Assembly: GCA_910577735.1 (NCBI GenBank)
Contig: CAJTOO010000016.1
Location: forward strand, 55,486-103,261
Length of the DNA stretch: 47,776 nucleotides
Origin: an uncultured Lachnospiraceae bacterium
GTDB lineage: Bacteria > Bacillota > Clostridia > Lachnospirales > Lachnospiraceae
Direction of reading: 5' to 3'
Below the pieces are notes generated by a model. That model saw nothing but the letters and a program-made list of their open reading frames with translations. It was not told the DNA's origin and ran no database searches. Below are positions 24,163-33,099 of this stretch, one piece after another (the stretch's first letter is position 1; the number at the start of each line of letters is the position of its first letter). The position numbers and the translations under genes were made by a program.

Positions 24163-25494
24163 TTATTCCTTGTTTTCCTTTTGTGATAAAGGCACAAAAC
24201 GACAGGCTAAGTACACTACAATTAGAGATAATATCCATGCCGAAGGATTTGCTGCACATACACCCGCAAAACCTATGATTTTCGAAAGCAGCAGCGCAGA
24301 AAGTGCTCTGGCTGTCAACTCAAAAAAGCTGCTGCACATAGGAATCATTACCCTGCCCATTCCCTGCAGACTGTTCCTTGAAATGATCAACATGCCATAT
24401 ATCGGATAAAACAGAGAAATGATTGTCAAATGCATTTCTGCCATCTCTAAAATATGGTTTTCATTCGTAAACAGAGTAAGCAGCCATTTTCCCATTGTCA
24501 GATTAAAAATCGCTCCCGTCACTGTCAGCGCCAGCATCATTTTCACACTGCTTCGAATTCCCTGACGAATACGTTCCGTCTGACCGGCACCCGTGTTTTG
24601 CCCGCAAAAAGTAGTGATGGACACACCCAATGCGGAGAAACCCTGATTCACAACCCCGTCAATCCGGTTCGCCGCTGTATACGCTGCAATTGCCTCTGTT
24701 CCGAAACCATTCAAGGCCCTGCTCACCACCATAACACCAAGAGAAATCACTGAGGACTGCAAAGCCATAGGAAATCCCTGCTGTATATGCAGCAAAACTT
24801 CTTTTCCCCCATACCGAAAATCCCTTTTCCTCAAACGCACCTCTTCATATTTGCACAGACATACAATCAGACACAGAACCGCCGAAATCATCTGTGCCAG
24901 CAACGTTGCAACGGCCACACCCGCCACCCCGCATTTCCACACTTTCAAGAAAAGATAATCCAGTAAAATATTCATTACCGCAGAAAACGCCAACGATAAT
25001 AAAGGCGTTACACTGTCTCCCAGTGCCCTTGCTATATTAGAAAACAGGTTATACATGACCGTGATACAAATCCCCCCGTAAATAACCTGTATATAAGTCA
25101 GCGCATCCCCTATAATCTCTTCCGGCACGTCCAGCAGCCGCAGAAGTGGTTTTGCACAAAACAGTCCAATCAATGTTAAACAGACACCTGCCATCATAGA
25201 TAGCACAAGAGATAATGCGATTGACCGTTTTATTTTATCCGGACTACCCATTCCTACATACTTGGATATACAAATAGAAAGTCCCCTGGAAAAACCATCC
25301 GAACATCCTATCACCAAAAAGAATATGGAACCCGTGGCTCCCACAGCCGCAAGCGCATTTACACCAAGAAACTGTCCTACCAGTATGGAATCTGCCATAT
25401 TATAAAGCTGCTGCAGCATGCTTCCCGCAAAAACAGGTAGTGAAAAAAACAGAATATTTTTCCTGATGCTGCCTTTTGTCATATCGCATTTCAT
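24163..25494 (-). CDS. MATE family efflux transporter
   Basis: This 443-residue protein has about 12 membrane segments and opens with the MATE signature SLPVFAGSMLQQLYNMADSI followed by LVGQFLGVNALAAVG. The two halves are related, as expected. Family members export drugs or metabolites with a Na+ or H+ gradient. A GGGCAG precedes the ATG at 25494; an alternative start is the ATG at 25482 (MTKGSIRKN). It is in the same direction as the murQ operon but separated by the regulatory gap, so a functional tie is not implied. Confidence 0.93.
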   Translation of the reverse strand: MKCDMTKGSIRKNILFFSLPVFAGSMLQQLYNMADSILVGQFLGVNALAAVGATGSIFFLVIGCSDGFSRGLSICISKYVGMGSPDKIKRSIALSLVLSMMAGVCLTLIGLFCAKPLLRLLDVPEEIIGDALTYIQVIYGGICITVMYNLFSNIARALGDSVTPLLSLAFSAVMNILLDYLFLKVWKCGVAGVAVATLLAQMISAVLCLIVCLCKYEEVRLRKRDFRYGGKEVLLHIQQGFPMALQSSVISLGVMVVSRALNGFGTEAIAAYTAANRIDGVVNQGFSALGVSITTFCGQNTGAGQTERIRQGIRSSVKMMLALTVTGAIFNLTMGKWLLTLFTNENHILEMAEMHLTIISLFYPIYGMLIISRNSLQGMGRVMIPMCSSFFELTARALSALLLSKIIGFAGVCAANPSAWILSLIVVYLACRFVPLSQKENKE

Positions 25495-25822
25495 ATCTGC
25501 CCTGTCTCACTTTCATTTTGTCTTGTTTTATACATCTTTATCAAAAACACTGACAAAATCAACCGTCTTTCGTTGCAATGCGTGAAACTTTTTACCAACC
25601 GGCTAATAGTTCAAAGAAAGGTTTTATGGTATATAATAATGCAACAGCAAATTGAAAATCAGAGGGATAACAATACAAAATATAAGAATTTATGAGATGC
25701 CGGCCTATAACAACCGACACAGAACAAAAAACAGATAAAGAACTTATGAAGCCCCGCCTTATGTTCAGAGGTGCAAAAGCAGAGACCATCCGTTCCATAG
25801 GCAGGGCTTATCGGAAAATGAC
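25495..25822. other. 328-base gap between MATE gene and spoVAD
   Basis: No well-supported gene lies here. It contains an AT-rich stretch, a possible short plus-strand reading frame (25692-25829) and an inverted repeat close to the end of spoVAD (25749-25809). A promoter for the MATE gene should lie near 25500-25600, but I see no clear match. Confidence 0.5.
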
Positions 25823-25829
25823 TCAATAA
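25692..25829 (+). CDS. Possible 45-residue basic peptide
   Basis: An ATG at 25692 opens a 45-codon frame ending at TAA 25827-25829, overlapping the end of spoVAD by 7 bases on the other strand. The translation is basic and ends in FRGAKAETIRSIGRAYRKMT, which looks protein-like. The ribosome binding site is poor (GAGGGA is over 20 bases away). It could also start at the internal ATG of MKPRLMF. I cannot exclude chance. Confidence 0.22.
   Translation: MRCRPITTDTEQKTDKELMKPRLMFRGAKAETIRSIGRAYRKMTQ
25749..25809 (-). terminator. Long-loop hairpin after spoVAD
   Basis: AAGCCCCGCCT (25749-25759) can pair with AGGCAGGGCTT (25799-25809) with one G-U pair in the minus-strand RNA and a 39-base loop. 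It lies just past the spoVAD stop. No T-run follows, so a terminator role is only possible. Confidence 0.3.
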
Positions 25830-26833
25830 TGCTCCAAAATCACACCATGGGCAATGCCGGGGATGGTCTGTCCCTCATTAAAACTGGTCTTACTTAAAAG
25901 CGCCCCTGTAGGCACAAACAGCACTCTCTTCCAGACACCTTCCTGGAGTTTCTTTAAGATATAAGCAGACAATACCACCGCGCTGCATCCGCATCCGGAA
26001 CCGCCTGCATCCGTATGCTGCCTCTCACTGTCAAAGATTTCTATGCCGCAGTCCATGTGCTGCTTGGTAATATCAATCTGCATTTCTGAAAGCAGGTCAA
26101 ACAAAAGCTGCTGCCCCACCGTTCCAAGGTCACCTGTAATAATCTTATCATAGTCTTTGGGAGACCGGCCGAAGTCTTCCAGATTCTGTCTGATGGTATC
26201 CGCTGCAGCCGGGGCCATGCATGCCCCCATATTCATGGAATCCTTAATCCCATAATCCACAATCTTACCGATAGTAGCACCCTCCATGACCGCACACACC
26301 TGCTCCCCCGGCTGAGCCGAAAGAATAAAGGCACCGCTTCCTGTCACCGTCCAGGTGGCAGACTTAGGTCTCTGATTGCCATAGGCTAAAGGAAAACGGA
26401 ATTCTTTCTCTGCACTAGCAAAGTGGCTGGAAGTGATACATCCTGCTTTCTGCACAAAACCTCCCGCCACCGCCATACCTCCCATGCTAAGGGAAAGGCC
26501 GCAGGTAGAACATGCCCCGTAAAGCCCCACATGCGGCACCTGATAACCGGCCAGTCCAAAACTGCTGGCAATGGATTGTCCCAGAAGATCGCCTGCGAAG
26601 ACAATCTGCAGATCGTCCTTTACCAGTTTCGCCTTACTAAGAGCAATCTCCAATGCTTCCTTCTGCAGGCTGCTCTCCGCATCTTCCCAGTTCTTGGCGC
26701 CAAACATATCGTCATACCCTGTTTTATCAAACAGTTTGCCCATAGGTCCCTGAGCTTCCTTACTGCCCACAATGGACCCGCTGCTGATGATATAGGGTTT
26801 ACATGTAAACTGTACACTCTGCTTTCCTAACAT
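25823..26833 (-). CDS. spoVAD: Stage V sporulation protein AD
   Basis: This 336-residue thiolase-like protein binds dipicolinic acid for import into the forespore. It shows the SpoVAD pattern: FTCKPYIISSGSIVGSKEAQ, VPHVGLYGACSTCGLSLSMG, ASWTVTGSGAFIL-like TWTVTGSGAFIL, and the glycine-rich DAGGSGCGCSAVVL near the end. The length is normal. AAGGAG lies before the ATG at 26833. A sigma-G promoter match lies upstream. The usual neighbours spoVAC and spoVAE are not adjacent; spoVAE is about 19 kb away. Confidence 0.96.
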   Translation of the reverse strand: MLGKQSVQFTCKPYIISSGSIVGSKEAQGPMGKLFDKTGYDDMFGAKNWEDAESSLQKEALEIALSKAKLVKDDLQIVFAGDLLGQSIASSFGLAGYQVPHVGLYGACSTCGLSLSMGGMAVAGGFVQKAGCITSSHFASAEKEFRFPLAYGNQRPKSATWTVTGSGAFILSAQPGEQVCAVMEGATIGKIVDYGIKDSMNMGACMAPAAADTIRQNLEDFGRSPKDYDKIITGDLGTVGQQLLFDLLSEMQIDITKQHMDCGIEIFDSERQHTDAGGSGCGCSAVVLSAYILKKLQEGVWKRVLFVPTGALLSKTSFNEGQTIPGIAHGVILEHY

Positions 26834-26919
26834 GCTGCTATCTCCTTATCGATATATCTGAAATCCGTTCGCAAAACAATGCTTTTCAGACATCTGCCTG
26901 AAACGCCTTTTTCTGATGA

Positions 26920-26949
26920 TAGTATGCATGTTTTGACTAATATTATTCA
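26920..26949 (-). promoter_or_regulatory. Sigma-G-type forespore promoter of spoVAD
   Basis: On the minus strand TGAATA (26944-26949) and CATACTA (26920-26926) are exactly 17 bases apart. This matches the sigma-G consensus closely. The predicted start lies about 80 bases before spoVAD. Confidence 0.75.
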
Positions 26950-27005
26950 GGTATTTCTGTCTTTTGGCTAAAATCGATTATGCCGTCTACTGTAAAACCA
27001 CTTCA

Positions 27006-28115
27006 TCAGCAAACTTCTGTCTCTACAACGGCCAGAAGTTCCTGGGTCTCCTCATCAAAAAGGCATGCCTTTTCATGGCACAATCCAATCCGAATATCTT
27101 CACCCGGCTGATAATCCACACTTCCAAAAACAACTGTGCGCATATCACAACCCATGCATCGAATCACAAGAGTTGTCTCCATTCCATAGGGAAAAGAAGA
27201 AATCACCTTGGCCGGAATCTCTCCGTCGGCGCTGACCTTCACATTCTCAGGTCTCACGCCGAATATCACCTTGCCGCTTTTCTTTTTCAGCTTTTCCCCA
27301 TGCACAGATTTTACACTGAGATGAATGTCATCTTTGCTGATAGTCTGTTCCTGCAAATCGAAGGGCAGAAAGTTCATGGAAGGATTTCCGACAAAATCAG
27401 CAACAAACATATTCACCGGCTCTGCATAAAGTTTCAGCGGCGGCGCATACTGCTGTTTCACTGCCATATTCATCAGACAAACGTTGGTGGACAATGCCAT
27501 GGCTTCCATCTGGTCATGCGTAACATAAACAAACGTTGCATTGGTGGTTCCATGTAACCGCTTTAATTCTGTTCTCATCTCCAGTCTGAGCTTGGCATCC
27601 AGATTGGACAGAGGCTCATCCATCAGAAGAATCTGCGGGTTGGTTGCCAGCGTTCTTGCAATTGCCACTCTTTGCTGTTGTCCTCCGGAAAGCTCGGACG
27701 GATATCTGTCCAGATAAGCTGACAGCTGCAAAAGGCCGCACAGTTCCTTTACTTTTTTATCAATATCTGCTTTTTTCCACTTCATATTCTCTAATCCAAA
27801 AGCAATATTTTTGTAGACTGTCATATGCGGCCAGAGTGCATAATTCTGGAACAGAAAGCCAATTCCCCTGTTATTTGGCGGCACATCAATGCTCTGCTTT
27901 GCAGAAAAAACCAGTTTGTCACCAATCCAGATTTCCCCTTCTGTGGGTGTTTCCAGACCGGCAATCATTCTAAGTGTTGTGGTTTTTCCACAACCGGAAG
28001 GCCCCAGCAAAGAAATGAAACTGTTTGCCGGAATCTCTAAATTCAGGTGATCTACTGCTACGGATTTCCCAAATTTTTTTGTAACATTTATTAATCTGAT
28101 ACTATTATCAGCCAT
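27006..28115 (-). CDS. ABC transporter ATPase (FbpC/AfuC/PotA type)
   Basis: This 369-residue ATPase has Walker A GPSGCGKTT, the Q-loop FLFQNYALWPH, signature ELSGGQQQRVAIARTLA, Walker B ILLMDEPLSNLDAKL and the switch His in VYVTHDQMEAM. A C-terminal TOBE regulatory domain follows (about 250-369, FGVRPENVKVS). I start it at ATG 28115 after GGAGG; the frame extends to 28232 across the hairpin cluster. It energises the permease encoded directly upstream. Confidence 0.94.
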   Translation of the reverse strand: MADNSIRLINVTKKFGKSVAVDHLNLEIPANSFISLLGPSGCGKTTTLRMIAGLETPTEGEIWIGDKLVFSAKQSIDVPPNNRGIGFLFQNYALWPHMTVYKNIAFGLENMKWKKADIDKKVKELCGLLQLSAYLDRYPSELSGGQQQRVAIARTLATNPQILLMDEPLSNLDAKLRLEMRTELKRLHGTTNATFVYVTHDQMEAMALSTNVCLMNMAVKQQYAPPLKLYAEPVNMFVADFVGNPSMNFLPFDLQEQTISKDDIHLSVKSVHGEKLKKKSGKVIFGVRPENVKVSADGEIPAKVISSFPYGMETTLVIRCMGCDMRTVVFGSVDYQPGEDIRIGLCHEKACLFDEETQELLAVVETEVC

Positions 28116-28152
28116 TTTTAACCTCCGTTCCGGAGCGTTTACGCGGCGGGGC

Positions 28153-28252
28153 GACGCAAATTTCAAATTTGCGTCTGCCATCAGCAGAATTTGTGACGCT
28201 CCGGCACAAATTCTCGTGTAAAAAATCAGCACATCAGTTTGATTTTTTACAC
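28153..28252. repeat. Cluster of three perfect hairpins between permease and ATPase genes
   Basis: Stem 1 pairs 28153-28163 with 28165-28175 (11 bp, one-base centre). Stem 2 pairs 28186-28195 with 28205-28214 (10 bp). Stem 3 pairs 28216-28228 with 28240-28252 (13 bp), with the permease stop codon in its loop. The two AGCGT/ACGCT and CCGTTCC segments are also repeated around it. It may be a small mobile palindromic element or a transcript-stability element. Confidence 0.65.
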
Positions 28253-30033
28253 TCCGTTCCTATTCCGGAATCGATGGATGCCCCGGTAAGTTTATTTATC
28301 AGTGCATTCAGTGAAATCACCAGAATTACAATAAGCAGCGTAATTGCATTCGCAAACTGCTCATACCCCTTCTGATTGTACATAAACAATAACGTTGTCA
28401 GAAGCACAGAATTGGGCGTATAGAGAAGAACAAACAGTTCCATTTCCCTCGTGCAGCTTGTGAAAGGGAGCAGATAACCAGACATAATACTGGTTTTCTG
28501 AATCGGTATTAAAATCCGACACATCCTCTTCCACCACGGAATTCCCATTACTGTTGCGGATTCTTCCAGTGTAGCACTGATCTGAAACATGGAATTCAGT
28601 CCCGACCTGGATGCCATCGGCAAATACTTTACAACACCAATCAACACAAGCATCGCATAAGTCCCGTAAAGTGCCGGTATGATTCCATGCCTTGTTGAGA
28701 ACATGGACAGATAAATCGCTGATAATGCAATACTGGGAATCAGATAAGGGAGGAAAGTCAGTCCATTTACAATAGCAGACAACCTTGTCCCCCATTTTCT
28801 GGCAATTCCATAGCCGGCAAGCGCACCAACTGTCCCAGCTCCGAGGGAACAGCAGGCAGCCAGAAGAAGTGTGTTCTTTAATGCCTTCCAAAATACCGGA
28901 TTTCTGAAAACACCGGAAAATCCAATACCCGCATCCTCTGCTATCCAATATTTCAGTGTAAAGTTGGCAAAGGAATAATCACCCTTTACCTGTGTCAGAG
29001 ATTCTGTTGCGAAACTGAGAAAGGGAAGTATCGTAATGCAGATTACAAAACCAGTAACCAGAATGCTGATCAGTTTTCTTCCCTTCCGAAGCTTTGTCAG
29101 CGAAATATTAGAACTCTTTCCGGAAACGGTTGTATAGGATTTCCTGGTACCCAGCATTTTCTGATTCAGGACAAGAATCGTCAGGCTGAGAACCATCATA
29201 ACAATCGCATATACATAGCCTCTTCCGGGATTTGTGCCGTTCAGATAGCTGTACATCTTAGTAGCTAAGGTGTAAAAGTTCACCGGCAATCCCAGAAACT
29301 GCGCTGTGGAAAATACGCTGAGTCCGGATGCAAACACCAGCAGGATTGTTGAAAGAATCGCCGGTTTTACGAGTGGTATGGTAATCTTCATAAAAATTCC
29401 CGCTCTGGATACATTCAGAATCTGCGCCGCCTCTTCCAGATTGGAATCCATATTTTTCAATATGCCGCCAATCAGAATATACGCATAAGGCGCATAATGA
29501 AATCCTGTTACTAATACAATCGGAAACAATCCATAGGCAAACCAGTTGGGGGTAGAAATTCCCACCACTGATTCAAAAATACCGGTTGTCCCGCCTGTCA
29601 GGCTGTTCTTAAAAAAGTTTGTCCATGCAATTGCCAATGTCCATCCCGGCATAATATACAGAAACATAAATAATGTAGAACAAAGTTTCTTACAGTACAT
29701 ATCCGTCCGAATCACCAGCCAGGCAAAAAAACCTCCTGTCACGATTGCTATCACACAAGACAGCACTGCACAGATTAAGGAGTGCAGGAGAGGACGCCAG
29801 AAATTAGAAGACGCGTCGCTTGACAAGAATGTTTTCGCCCAATGATAGTTTGTAATCGTGCCTGCTTCAGCATGCACTCTGTTTACCTCAGAAGTATGGA
29901 CAAGCAGCGTATCTTTCACAATGTAAAAAAGCGGAAAAACAACCAGATATGCCAGACAAACCAGTAATACGAGCAGGATGACATGCTGCGGCCTGCGGAT
30001 ATAATTGATAAATTTTCTTATTTTCTTTTGCAA
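28234..30033 (-). CDS. ABC transporter permease, double-length (FbpB/AfuB type)
   Basis: This protein of about 599 residues is a fused pair of permease domains, with about 12 membrane segments. It has one EAA-like loop in each half: NLEEAAQILNVSRAGIFMKI and TLEESATVMGIPWWKRM. Such double permeases serve ferric ion, phosphonate or sugar-phosphate importers. The frame begins with a GTG at 30042, but AGAGG fits better with the TTG at 30033, so I chose that. It is followed by the hairpin cluster and the ATPase. Confidence 0.92.
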   Translation of the reverse strand: MQKKIRKFINYIRRPQHVILLVLLVCLAYLVVFPLFYIVKDTLLVHTSEVNRVHAEAGTITNYHWAKTFLSSDASSNFWRPLLHSLICAVLSCVIAIVTGGFFAWLVIRTDMYCKKLCSTLFMFLYIMPGWTLAIAWTNFFKNSLTGGTTGIFESVVGISTPNWFAYGLFPIVLVTGFHYAPYAYILIGGILKNMDSNLEEAAQILNVSRAGIFMKITIPLVKPAILSTILLVFASGLSVFSTAQFLGLPVNFYTLATKMYSYLNGTNPGRGYVYAIVMMVLSLTILVLNQKMLGTRKSYTTVSGKSSNISLTKLRKGRKLISILVTGFVICITILPFLSFATESLTQVKGDYSFANFTLKYWIAEDAGIGFSGVFRNPVFWKALKNTLLLAACCSLGAGTVGALAGYGIARKWGTRLSAIVNGLTFLPYLIPSIALSAIYLSMFSTRHGIIPALYGTYAMLVLIGVVKYLPMASRSGLNSMFQISATLEESATVMGIPWWKRMCRILIPIQKTSIMSGYLLPFTSCTREMELFVLLYTPNSVLLTTLLFMYNQKGYEQFANAITLLIVILVISLNALINKLTGASIDSGIGTECKKSN

Positions 30034-30099
30034 TCTCGTCACCTCTGTAGAAGAGGGTGTCGCAAAATCATCACGGCACCCTCGCTCCTTTTCCTGCCA

Positions 30100-31335
30100 T
30101 TATCTTAAAGTTTCGATGAAGTCCTCCATGTCTGCACGACGCTCTACGAGATAATCTGCATCATCCATAACAATATACTGTTTGATATCATCAAAGCTGT
30201 AATCCGTTGCATGTACATTGTTCGGATTTGCAGAAAATCCACCATAATAATCATTAAATGCTGCCCAGCCATTTTCACTTAACAGCCATTCAGAGAAAAG
30301 CTTTGCCGCATTCGGATGCTTACATCCATTTAATACAATGGAATAAACAGGGTATGCATAGCCTGCAACCGGTGCACAGGCTGCATAATCATAGCTAAGC
30401 TGAATGCCCTTTTCTTCCTGTGTACTGTATCTTTGCGTACTGAAATATCCAATCCATGTATCTGCCTGTCCCAGCGCTCCTACTGTTGTTGCACAGGTCG
30501 AGTCTGATGTTGTCAGAATAACACCATTTTCAAAAAGCATCTTGATAAACTCCCAGCCGGCATTCTCTGTTGTCAGTTCTATGTCCTTGCCATAGTACTC
30601 TTTATAAGAATCTGCAAGAGCTGAAGCATAGGGCTCCGAAGTCAGCATGGTCAGCATATCATAGTTTACACCTTCAGATGCAGGATCCTTCATGGTAAAG
30701 AGTCCCTTATATTCAGGATCTGTAATTCTCCAGAGATTTGTCAGCCATTTCTCCCCTGCCAGTTCATCATTATACATAAAGCTCTTGGTATCGTAATACC
30801 ATGTCATCATAGTGCAGTCATTGTCTCCGAGAATTTCCCCGACCCGTGCATTGCTCCAATTCATTGCGTATCCGGTGTTCACCAGTTCCGCTGCCACACG
30901 ATAGGTATCCTGAGCGCATACAAGATCCGCATTCACTGCACCGGATTTGCACTCTGCAGACACTTTCTCAATCATTTCCGTCTCGCCCAGCTGTGTAAAC
31001 TCTACCTTAATTCCAAACTCTGCTGCAAAGTTGTCTGCTGCATCCTGCAAATAAGAATTGGCCCCATAGAATACCAGCGAACCTTCTTCCTTTGCTGCTG
31101 ACACTAAATCATCATAACTGATTTCCTCCGCAGGCGCCGATTGTGCCGTCTCCTGGGTTGATGCTTCCGCTGCCTCTGCCGGTTCTGTCTCTGTAGTATT
31201 TGCTGTACTCTCTGCAGCATCTGTTGTGCTTTCCGCAGTACCTGTCTGTGTATTTTCCGTACTTCCACACCCCGATAAAGAAATAACAAGCATTGCCGCT
31301 GACAATAACACTGCTATCATTTTTTTGTTTTTCAT
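30100..31335 (-). CDS. ABC transporter substrate-binding lipoprotein (FbpA/AfuA type)
   Basis: This 411-residue protein begins with a lipoprotein signal, MKNKKMIAVLLSAAMLVISL then SGCG, with the anchor at C23. A Thr/Glu/Ala-rich linker of about 45 residues follows. The binding fold resembles the ferric/2-aminoethylphosphonate/AfuA class (SLVFYGANSYLQDAADNFAA, ADLVCAQDTYRVAAELV). Twin tyrosines of iron-binding FbpA proteins are not obvious. The neighbouring aldolases and RpiR regulator favour a sugar-phosphate or ketose ligand, as for AfuA. Confidence 0.88.
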   Translation of the reverse strand: MKNKKMIAVLLSAAMLVISLSGCGSTENTQTGTAESTTDAAESTANTTETEPAEAAEASTQETAQSAPAEEISYDDLVSAAKEEGSLVFYGANSYLQDAADNFAAEFGIKVEFTQLGETEMIEKVSAECKSGAVNADLVCAQDTYRVAAELVNTGYAMNWSNARVGEILGDNDCTMMTWYYDTKSFMYNDELAGEKWLTNLWRITDPEYKGLFTMKDPASEGVNYDMLTMLTSEPYASALADSYKEYYGKDIELTTENAGWEFIKMLFENGVILTTSDSTCATTVGALGQADTWIGYFSTQRYSTQEEKGIQLSYDYAACAPVAGYAYPVYSIVLNGCKHPNAAKLFSEWLLSENGWAAFNDYYGGFSANPNNVHATDYSFDDIKQYIVMDDADYLVERRADMEDFIETLR

Positions 31336-31365
31336 TCTGTTACCTCCTGTACTTTCTGACCCCTG

Positions 31366-32205
31366 TTATAGTTTCATATCTGTAAATATCTCCAGCATAT
31401 CCGTACTCTTTTCCTGCACAATTGCTCTGGTCTTTTCATCCGCTGTCAGCAAATCCAGCATGGCTTCTGCAACAGCCATCTCACACAGATGACTATAGTT
31501 TTTATAGAAGTCAAAGCGGGAGAAATCTCCTTTTGACTCCAATACATAGTCTGCCAGTTCTCCAAGCTTTGAATTCTTGTAAGCTGTAATCGCAATAATT
31601 TTTAATCCTTTTTGTCTGGCCAGCGTCACACCGTCAAGTACACTCTTGGTGGAGCCTGATTGTGACACAGCAAATACAATGTCATTCACACCCGCAAGGT
31701 TAATCTGATTCATATAATAGTCGGCAACACCACTGAAGGTATTCCTTACACCAAGTCTTCCCAGACGAAAACCCATATGTTCAACAATCGGCGCCGTATT
31801 TCCGGATGCGATCAGATGTACCTGATCGCAGTCCCGAAGCAGCTTTACACATTTACTTACAGTTTCTACATCAATGTTGTCAGCAATATTCAACATATTT
31901 GCCGAATATCTTTTGAAGATACCCTGCAGACCATTCTCTGTTTCTGTATCCACCGTATTTTTCTGGTGCTTATCCACTTCTTTCGCCAAAGACATACGGA
32001 ACGGCCAGTAACCCTTAAACCCAATGTGCTGACACATTCTCACGACAGCAGCTTCACTGACATTGCTGGCTTCCGCCAAATCCTTTACTGTATATTCAAT
32101 CGCCTTCTGTGAATTTTTCAGTACGTAATCTGCCAGCCGCTTCTCTGTCGGTGATAAGTGATTGTAGTTTTCCTGTATTTTTTCAATAGCCGATAAGTTA
32201 TTCAT
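31366..32205 (-). CDS. RpiR family transcriptional regulator
   Basis: This 279-residue regulator has a helix-turn-helix (VKDLAEASNVSEAAVVRMCQ) and a C-terminal SIS domain (VHLIASGNTAPIVEHMG, IVFAVSQSGSTKSVLDG). SIS domains sense phosphosugars. It lies between the aldolases and the ABC transporter and probably controls both, since the inverted repeat at 34014-34058 overlaps the operon promoter. It is about the same length as the murQ-operon regulator but clearly a different member. Confidence 0.93.
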   Translation of the reverse strand: MNNLSAIEKIQENYNHLSPTEKRLADYVLKNSQKAIEYTVKDLAEASNVSEAAVVRMCQHIGFKGYWPFRMSLAKEVDKHQKNTVDTETENGLQGIFKRYSANMLNIADNIDVETVSKCVKLLRDCDQVHLIASGNTAPIVEHMGFRLGRLGVRNTFSGVADYYMNQINLAGVNDIVFAVSQSGSTKSVLDGVTLARQKGLKIIAITAYKNSKLGELADYVLESKGDFSRFDFYKNYSHLCEMAVAEAMLDLLTADEKTRAIVQEKSTDMLEIFTDMKL

Positions 32206-32227
32206 CTGTGTTCTCCTTTTCCCTCAA

Positions 32228-33082
32228 TCAGAATCTGCACAATGTTTTCAGTCTTTCCTCCACATAGGGCTGCAATTTCCCCTGTATATACTCCGTTATA
32301 TGGATTACCTTAACCGGATCCGGATTGTCTCGATTCTCCTGTGCGAAATCAAGCACTGCCTGATAATATCGCTTCAGGTACTCCGTTCCCAGATTAAACT
32401 TCCGTATTCCATTCCGAAAAGCCAACAGGAGCTGGTCATCCGGTATTCCGCTTCCGCCGTGAAGAACAAGAGGCACAGATACTGCCGCATGAATTTCCTG
32501 CAGTCTGCCGATGTCCAGCATAGGTGTCTCCCGATATTCACCATGTGCATTCCCAATAGAAACTGCCAGCATATCCACACCGCTTTTTTGGCAGAATAAT
32601 TCTGCTGCATCCGGCCTGGTGTAAAAATCTTCCTTAGTATTGTCAGCTTCCCCGGCTGCACCCACATGACCAATCTCACCTTCAACAAAAACATTCCTTC
32701 TATGAGCAGTATCCACTACTTTCCGTGTAATTTCAATGTTTTTTGTCAGATTAAATGCAGATCCGTCAATCATCACAGACGCAAAGCCGGCATTCATCGC
32801 TTTTATGAGGGATTCAAGCGAATAACTATGGTCCAGATGCAAGCCTACCGGCACCTTCACTTCCTCTGCAAGCTCCTTTACCATAGCAGCATATCCTGCA
32901 ATGCCGGTTGTTTTCTGTATTGTCACATGCTCTGGATAAAGCATGACAAGCACCGGCGTATTGGTCTTTTCTGCTGCATAGATAACACTTCTGGCCATTG
33001 TATAATCCTGGCAGATAAAGGAAATCACCGCTGTGTTACTCTGCTTCGCCATACATAGAATTTCTGATACCTGTTGATACAT
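32228..33082 (-). CDS. Class II ketose-bisphosphate aldolase, divergent
   Basis: This 284-residue barrel protein has the zinc-site VGLHLDHSYSLE, EGEIGHVG, SIGNAHGEY and the phosphate loop LVLHGGSGIPD. The last substrate motif reads KFNLGTE instead of the common NxDxD type. The N-terminal AVISFICQDY also differs from the usual AFN. These changes suggest a substrate other than fructose 1,6-bisphosphate. It lies 17 bases downstream of a second aldolase gene. Confidence 0.88.
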   Translation of the reverse strand: MYQQVSEILCMAKQSNTAVISFICQDYTMARSVIYAAEKTNTPVLVMLYPEHVTIQKTTGIAGYAAMVKELAEEVKVPVGLHLDHSYSLESLIKAMNAGFASVMIDGSAFNLTKNIEITRKVVDTAHRRNVFVEGEIGHVGAAGEADNTKEDFYTRPDAAELFCQKSGVDMLAVSIGNAHGEYRETPMLDIGRLQEIHAAVSVPLVLHGGSGIPDDQLLLAFRNGIRKFNLGTEYLKRYYQAVLDFAQENRDNPDPVKVIHITEYIQGKLQPYVEERLKTLCRF

Positions 33083-33099
33083 ATTTTACTCCGTTTCTT

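Noticed and set aside
25592..25798. 68-codon minus-strand frame in the gap after spoVAD
   Set aside because: It has no ribosome binding site and no recognisable family, and runs through the inverted repeat; it looks like chance.
30100..31335. Ferric iron-binding protein
   Set aside because: The fold class includes iron-binding proteins, but the twin-Tyr ligand pattern is not evident and the operon encodes aldolases and a phosphosugar regulator.
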